Part shown: in pieces, positions 56,426-64,000 of the stretch
Layout of the letters: each line of letters begins with the position of its first letter
Position numbering within the stretch: position 1 is the first letter of the stretch
Notes under the pieces: generated by a model
Seen by the model: the letters and a program-made list of their open reading frames with translations, nothing else
The model's database searches: none
What the model was told of the DNA's origin: nothing
From: Haliclystus octoradiatus
Lineage: Eukaryota; Cnidaria; Staurozoa; Stauromedusae; Haliclystidae
NCBI GenBank assembly: GCA_916610825.1
Contig: OU744448.1
Coordinates: forward strand, 23,725,032 to 23,789,031
DNA: 64,000 bases
Direction of reading: 5' to 3'
Translations under genes and position numbers: made by a program

Positions 56426-59400
56426 CTCGTGCTTATTTTAAAATAAAGGCAACAATTTGATGATTTCATGGCAGAAATATTTTTCTTTTCAAGGTGATAT
56501 CACGACACACAATTAACACACATGCTTGCATAATTTCCTTATAGGAATTATCTGTATTATTATTGCCATATTGATTTGTACATATATAAGTCGTAGACAT
56601 ACAACAAATAATTTAATTGCAAACAGACATCAGTAGTGAATAAGAGGATAAAAGTTACAGTTTATCAGGGAAGGCTATTTTTCACGTGGAAGAACACACT
56701 GACTACACACTAACAAACATATGAGAGCCAGGTGAGAGCTTCTTCCAGATATACGATGATGATCTATTTAGTTTTAATGAGATTGGGCTGCAAGAAAGAA
56801 TTTTCAAAATGATGTCCCTCATATGTTTGTCATGTCAAGAAAAACAAGTATACAATTGAAGTTTGTATTTAAATTCTATTTCTTCCCCTATCTTATGTGA
56901 GGTAATTTATACAAGTTAAAGTTATCAAGACATCCCCCAAGCAAATGACATATTTATTATAACGGCATATAATATGATGTGAGGAAAACACATGTATGTG
57001 AGAGTGCTCAATGTTTGTTAAGATAGGTAGAGCATAATATAGAATTGAAACAAAGATAAGGCAAAAGCGGTTTCCCGTTACTCGGAGTTTCACGCGTTTA
57101 TTTTGCGATCATCAGACGGTTTACCTAATTATTTAAACAAACCACTATCCCTATTAATTCATGCATAGACATGATATATATCTATTATGTCAATACAAAG
57201 GTTGTTGTTTATCACTTCAATTGTTATAATTAGATACCGGCTTTAACAGAGCCATCGATATACAAGAGTTGTGACACACTTTCATGTTGCCTCTAAGCTT
57301 TTCATTGGCTAACAAGATTATCACGTGACACATGGGCGCCATTTTTGTTCGTGATTTCTGAAAATTTTTAAACTTCGCGTTAAGATATTTTACGGGTTTT
57401 GTATTCAACGGCTGTAAACATTGCAAACTATGTCGTAATCATTAATAAGATAGTTATTTTTCCAGTCATTGGTATGATGTTATAAATTTACACCTTCTGA
57501 TGATAGACAGATTATATATTTTGAGCATTTCAATTTGAAATATTACAAACTTTATTATTAGATAGAATAAACATAAAACTCGAAGTTGGATCACAACATA
57601 TATATACATTTAGTCAAGAAGTATGACTTCCAAAATGCTGCACACTTATAATCAACAATGTAAAAACATTAAAGGGACTATGCAGACCGGCAGTCTTCTT
57701 TATTGAAAAGTGAGCTCACTTTTCAATACTCGTTTTCATGTTAGCTGTCTTCTTCTGTCTGGTGTTCAATGTTTATGAAAAGCTAGTCAAACGCCGTTAG
57801 CCTGTGTGCATTACGTCAGAACTCCATTTCATACAGGCTAACATCAATGAGGGTAAAAAGCGGGCCCACTAAGAAACATGTTTTGCAATGCGCATGCGTA
57901 AAACCTCGCTAAAACCCGAAGTCTAGCCGAGACTGCTATTGAAATGACAAACGCTAAAACAAAATGAGTGTTCGACATTGCCAAATTCGACGTCTTGATA
58001 TGTTATCCTGTTTCATTTCTAAAAGCTCAAAATGCTCTCTATTATCATTTTTTTCTTGATGGTAATTTAACTCAAAGTGTTTTGAATGTAAGAACATAAT
58101 TTATCATAAAGCAAGCAGTCTTTTTCTTTACCAGAAACTGGAATTTGAGAAGGTTGCTTCGCAGACGCAGAGTGACGGTCCGAACCTAGCCAGGTTGGTA
58201 TTAATAAGACAGTAAATACGATCAACTGCAACTGATCAACTAAAACTTATGTCTGTTGTTGTCATAACGTTGAACTTTACTAATCCATATGCATATACTG
58301 ACTCATTTATGCTAGGCTGGCCAATGGCCCAATTGCCCATCTGTTTGTCTTCTTCTCTTCATTTTTCACATTTTCAGGACTTCTAACCTACTAATACTTC
58401 GGATTAGCCTAGGCCAAATAGTATACTACAGCACACTTTACATACTAGTAATTATTATTATTATTTATATGTTGTTATAAAGCCTAAAGAGTATTCTGGA
58501 ATCCCAGAGGCACTTAAACATTTTCTTTTCAATTTTTTTATTGATGTTTGACCAATAAATTGTAAAATATCAATTTCCTTCTGAATTTGCTCCAATCTTC
58601 TGATTCCTACTTTTGTCGAACTCTAGCTGTAAGATTTTATCCTACGTGAATCAAGTGAATCAATACGCAGCAAATTTAATCGATCATTGGTAAATCTCTT
58701 TTACATCTTTAATCAGATAAGTACTACATAGATGAGTGTCATTATCAATAATTGGTTGAAACTTGAACATATGTGATATATGCTTAAGTCGCTGATTTCT
58801 CTCTAACTTTGTCTTCCGTCTTCTTTAATTGTTGAAATGTTCTCCTTGCGGCGTACAGCAGCATCGGATAACTATACATGAATTGCTAAAACAAACTCTA
58901 AGGGTATTTATTTATAGGCATACTATTTTATTTACCAAGGTCATTTACAAATCGCAAGGGCTTAATTGGTCGTAAGGCAATCTTATTTAATGTCTTATGA
59001 TAGAAAGAAGTTATCCTATTTCTGGTATATAATCGCATGATTTTCACGATAGGAAGTATTTACATTATCCCATAATTTTCATAATAGGAAGCCAATGGAG
59101 ACTAACTTTGTAGCAATACCTAGGACTTATTCATCCTCTTGGTGAAGGAGTTTATAGCATATATTTTTAGTTAAGAAACCTTCAAGTTTAAAAATAGAGG
59201 TAAGCTAATGTTATCAAATTTTGGCAGTTAAAGCAGTAAGTTATTTCAGCATGAGCGCACAGTTTGGATAATTTGCAGTCTGGCAGTAAGCAAAATACTT
59301 CATTGAACATGTTATATGACACTGATATTGCATTGGTTATGTTGCTAAAAATAACATTTATTTACAAAATTATAAATAAATAATATTCATTTTCAAGATA

Positions 59401-62400
59401 CAGTAAATATACATATACAATGAATAATGAAATATTTTGATGCAGCCTCAATCGTAACAGGACCAACAAAATTGCATAAAAGGTTATTTATTATCCAATA
59501 AGATGACGATTGAATTTTGGATTTCAATGTTTACATGAACAATGAAGAGTTCCATTTTCTGTTCATAAAACTGTTTTAAGAGCATGCCAGCCTGATTAGC
59601 AGAAAATTAGTTCTGTGGACGCTTTGCATGATTTCCCAGAACTTCATCAGTTGGTGTGCTTGTCTGGAAGAATGTCTCTTCTTTCTTATCTGCATAAAAA
59701 ATGGTATTTGGTAGGCTATTGGGCAAAGAGAGATCAACATCTATGTAATTTAGTGTCCTACATGACAGAGGATTCACCTGGTCACCCGCACTGGAGCATA
59801 GAGTAACCAACTATTAGAGCTTGTATCATAGGATTCGATTTGTGTAATTATTATTAAATTTGTAGAAAGATGATTTCTTACTATATTGCTTTCGTCCTGT
59901 AATTGCCTAAATCACATTTATTGTACTCCTGTTTAGACACATGAGCCTAGAAATTGCCCAAAACAATGCTAAAGATGAAATGATATATTGTTTTAATTTG
60001 TTTACTTCTCTGATGTATTTTGAGTATTATGTATTTAGTATGCCGGAACCTGGATCCTGTATTTTGTATATCTGGTGTACATTGTTACTAAATAGCAGCA
60101 ACATTTTGCTGTTGAGGATTATTGTTTCACATTTTCTGAGGGGGGGAGTATTAATTCTCTTGCATAGATTGAAGTGAAATTTGAGGCACAAGTGACCCTT
60201 CGTGCAACACATAAAACAGGACAGACCTGAAATTAATTTTGGAGAATCTTGAATTCCAACATCTCAACCTATAGTGTTCTTAGCGGCTGAGAAAGCTGGG
60301 TCTATATGAAAACGGTGATCATCATAATTGTTCGATCACCAGGCTGCATGCTTAAATAATCCTCATTGTAACAGGCAGGTTTTCAATATTTCCAAATTAT
60401 CTTATCTCGTCTTCAAGCAGGTCAGAAATGGAATGTTTTCAAGTTTATAGAATATTTATATGAAATCTAAAAAGTTACACAATAGTTGATATTGAATTTT
60501 TCTACATGTGAAACATTAAGTGATACACGAAGAAAGGGAAATCACCTCCAAGAGATATGCTTGCAGATATAATACAAAGATAATGGTTGAGACTGCAACA
60601 AGTTCTACAACAAAACAATTTTGATTCAAAGCATCTGCGAGTTGATATAGGCATCGAGCAAACCTTACTCTGTCTCTGTGTTGTTATATAAGACTCTAAT
60701 TGTGGATGTAGGTATCTATAATCATGTGCAGTCATCGAGTATAAACACTTTGAACATCATCATTGAGCCTCAAAAAAGCAAGGCTAGATCGATGCAACAT
60801 CTGAACTTCAAGCATAGAAGGGTGAGATGAACGAAATAATTCTGATTGTACACATTGCCATAAGCTCATCGCTCAAGTCATGAACTATTAGCGTTCATCG
60901 CTCCCACATTTATGGATTATCAAAAACAATACGATTCTTCATATCCTTGATTCAAACGAGAGTATGACAATGTCAATATCTAATATACAAATGCCATTCA
61001 TCCATATGTATATATAAATGATAATGCAGCATGCTTTGTACTTTATAGGCTGAGTTTATCAAACTTAACCGCCAAGTTTGCGAGGCAGCTGCCAGCTGCT
61101 AACAGAAATCTTCTGACGAATTGGCTTATCAAAGTTTAAAACCCAACACCAGATAATGAACAATTCTCATGAACAAACTCAATTATAATTCAAATCCAGT
61201 CACAAAATGTCCACGTTGTTAAAGATTATAGGAAATAAGTAAAGACAGCAATCCAGTCTAATTAAATATACTGAAAACAGCGTTTCAATTCTCCATGATA
61301 GGCAGGCAAATTAAATAAACTAAACGAAGAATGATTCGAAGCATGGAAGCAGATTTTTGAAATTTTGGATATTATTGAAAAAATGATGAGTCAGATTTCA
61401 TGACGTAGGGATATTTCAACCAATCAAAAAGGCTTACAGCTTCACGTGATCTCAAGGTCGCATGTGATTGGGCATTTCCGAATTCTGAAATGGTGGGCCA
61501 ACTTTTAGGGTAGAGACGAAGGTAAACAGAATATTCAACAGGCTGCATGGAGTCATGCGCAGTAGCATCCTGTCCCGTCTGATATTTTGGCCACATCTGA
61601 ATTAAATCTGAATCTCGCACGATTGATTGTACTTCGGTTTGATTTGTATTTCAAACTCAACTTGACTTTGAGATTTCTGATGGCGGTCTTGTCCGAAAGT
61701 AATGAGATTAAAGTTTCAAAATAACAGCTTTTGACAATAGTCATCGTCATATAATATAATTTGTGTGGATACAAAGTTCTTATCCTGGTCATCGTATCCA
61801 GTACAGTTGATGTAACATTTATCAATTATTTGCACGTCTACGTTCTTACTTATCAACGAACAGTCTAACAGAGACAGAGTACACGGTGTATTTTTAAATA
61901 GCTAATATTGAATATTGGACAGGGTAAGGGAAGATATTAGAAAAATTAACATGAAGTATGGTATAATCTAACTCAGCTTTGAATAATAAGATATGATAAT
62001 ATCAATATAACATCAAAACATGAATAGATTGTACACATAGAATCCGGCATAGAATAGGCTAGTCTATATTTTCTAAAGTCATTACTCATAGACCTTCAAA
62101 TCATAGTCTATAACCTACATTAATCAGGAAAGTAATGGAAGGAGCTCACTCAATCAACTGCGGTAATAATTGATGATAGTGAGGCTTAGTGATCCATTGT
62201 CTATGATATGATTATCATATATACATGTATTTATCAGCTTTAATTTTAATCAATTCATTGAATAAGAAATTGATTTTTTAAGTCTTTATAATTCTCAAAC
62301 ATTCAATATATTTCAAAATGTTAGTTATGATATGATATGTTAATATAGTACTTCTTATCGATAAAATCTCTACCAAGCCACAGAGTTTTGACTGAAACAA

Positions 62401-64000
62401 GTCAGTTGCAGTGTATTGCGCTGAAAGTCGTCATACCATAAACAATTATATTGAAGCTTCAAAACTAACAGCGTGCAGTATTAATCAATTCAGAAAATAT
62501 CAATTATCTGAATTCCATAAAACAATGTAAATATTTAAAAATGCATGAATGAACGATAGGCTTTTAATCAATTTATTTCAATTTTAAAAACTACAAGTAG
62601 GCGTAACTGTAGTATAGTTCATTGATAGCAAGAGCCAGTATATATGTTCATGTCATCTTGAAGCAAGACCATACGCATTGAAGTGTGCATCAGATCGAAT
62701 TTACACAAAATTGATTAGGGGTATGAATGTTGTAATGATCCGATTCCAATCCGATTTGAAGCAATATGCCAATTATAAATATAATCCGATTCGAAGCAAA
62801 TAATTTGTAATTAATGTAAACTAATCCAAGTTTTTAATGTATAGATTTATGGATGATTGCTTGATACAGTCTCAGGCGCTTTAATCAGATGTCTTTTAAC
62901 TTGATGCTGGATATTCTGCGTTAGACACTTAGTTACTACTACTGTGATAAAATACAAAACTACCACACAGCAATAATAAATACCAGCATGAATAAATGTG
63001 ACGTACTATCACTGTATGTCGTATAGCTGGCTTTGCTATAACAACAACTAATTGATATTTGAGACCCAATGGATAGTGAGCACAATGAAGGCTAAACTGT
63101 ATCTCATTTATTATTCGATCTACACATAGACAACATAGATAGATTACAGGAATTATATAGGGTGCTGACATGAGACAGTCACATACAGCACATCAAAATG
63201 ATAATACAATACGTACAATGAATCAATAATCTTGATCATTTCCTTGAAGAAATTGTATAATTCATTTCACATCAAACGTGTAATTGATGTACTAGAGAGT
63301 GGAATACTAGAGAGTGGAACATGAATGTCGCTATATGTACAAGAAGCAGTCAGTTGAGAGGAAACTAGAACACATTGATTAATCGCTACAAAGTACAAAT
63401 ACTCTTCCAAGTTTCAAAATACAAAATCATCTGGAATCAATAAATACAAATTCGACCCAATCCAAAGACCTAAAATATCACTACCTGGATGCGATCCAAT
63501 CTGATTGGATTCGCACATCTTTATACGCAGGTGCAAAATAAATGACAATGAGGCTCAAAACTTTCAGAGGTTAAATTTGTTATTCACAACTAACATATAT
63601 ATGTACTTTTGGAATGGTCAAATTCTTTTAATTATTATATTTTCTTATTCGTAATTGACAATATTGTCACTTTAGTTTTACTTTCGTTGTGGGTTTGATT
63701 TTAAACACAGCCAAAAAGGTTGAAGGTTGTTCACTTAAATTATACCTGTCAGATATGACTCTGTGATAGTATGATTAATGTAGATTCTATTACATAGTTT
63801 ATATTATAGAGGCCAGAGGGTATGATTCTTCATTACTCAGAAATTTGGTCCTGATGCTTGTAAGAAAGTTTCTTTTAAATTTTATTTCATTTTATTATTA
63901 CAAAATATTTCATTAATTATTATCATATGATTTTCACATAGATTTATCTTTGGTTGGTGCTACGCAAATAAGTAGGCATATCCCCCTACGAAAAATTTGT
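56426..64000. other. 7.6 kb without a supported gene
   Basis: AT-rich with only short frames lacking domains on both strands. The most GC-rich part is about 57660-58200, with a perfect 28-bp palindrome at 57701-57728. An exon-like 59-bp stretch (58133-58191) lies between TTTCTTTACCAG and GTTGGT, but no continuation is found. Irregular GATTCGGAT-like repeats occur near 62740-62800 and 63500. Confidence 0.5.
57701..57728. repeat. Perfect 28-bp palindrome
   Basis: TATTGAAAAGTGAG is followed directly by its exact reverse complement, with no spacer. It could form a cruciform or be the centre of an eroded fold-back element. No larger inverted repeat surrounds it. Confidence 0.85.

Noticed and set aside
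58133-58191. Exon-like stretch between TTTCTTTACCAG and GTTGGT
   Set aside because: Open in one frame and with fair splice signals, but too short, with no neighbouring exon or homology.
59607-59810. Overlapping frames of 63-67 residues on both strands
   Set aside because: No recognisable motif, and both strands are equally open; likely chance.

Overview
This is an AT-rich nuclear window from an animal, very probably a marine invertebrate. The evidence is split exons with GT..AG borders, secreted-protein domains (PAN/apple, thrombospondin type 1, fibrinogen C-terminal), and a dense mix of animal transposons: APE-type non-LTR, Ty3-like LTR, Penelope-like, hAT, P/THAP-like, tRNA-derived SINEs and MITEs. 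I cannot decide between a tunicate, a cnidarian or another invertebrate. No operons, CRISPR arrays or bacterial features are present.

Layout. 0.87-2.33 kb: a 5'-truncated non-LTR retrotransposon (minus), the close sister of a full-length copy at 38-43 kb. 3.5-3.95 kb: copy A of a dispersed repeat. 4.5-4.8 kb: a broken THAP domain. 6.54-11.34 kb (minus): a multi-exon gene or element with zinc-binding N-terminal parts and a P/THAP9-like transposase body, broken by frameshifts and an in-frame stop. 12.69-13.4 kb (minus): a frameshifted coding region I do not recognise. 15.37-48.74 kb (plus): five exons that I read as one host gene, with signal peptide and PAN domain, a 25-nt mini-exon, a TSP1 exon and two fibrinogen C-terminal exons. 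Intron phases agree at the mini-exon/TSP1 join and the fibrinogen/fibrinogen join. The introns hold most of the mobile DNA: nested MITEs, a 700-bp pure TAA array, a 3.5-kb Ty3-like element with identical 166-bp LTRs, fragments of three other retroelements, SINE-like sequences, a fold-back element, the full-length non-LTR element with a 2A-like motif, and a hAT element with perfect TIRs and target duplication.

49.2-56.4 kb is a nested stack. Dispersed-repeat copy B is split by a 4.77-kb non-LTR element and by a 1.82-kb TIR element, and copy A shows both empty sites. From 56.4 kb to the end I see no supported gene.

The host gene may encode a glycosylated secreted lectin-like protein. This copy carries a premature TGA near the end of the fibrinogen domain, an AT instead of GT at the best-phased first donor, and no visible exon for the N-terminal part of the fibrinogen domain. 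It may be a decaying or polymorphic allele, or these may be assembly errors. The mobile elements do not form a pathway; the window reads as one long lectin-type gene loaded with insertions of different ages.
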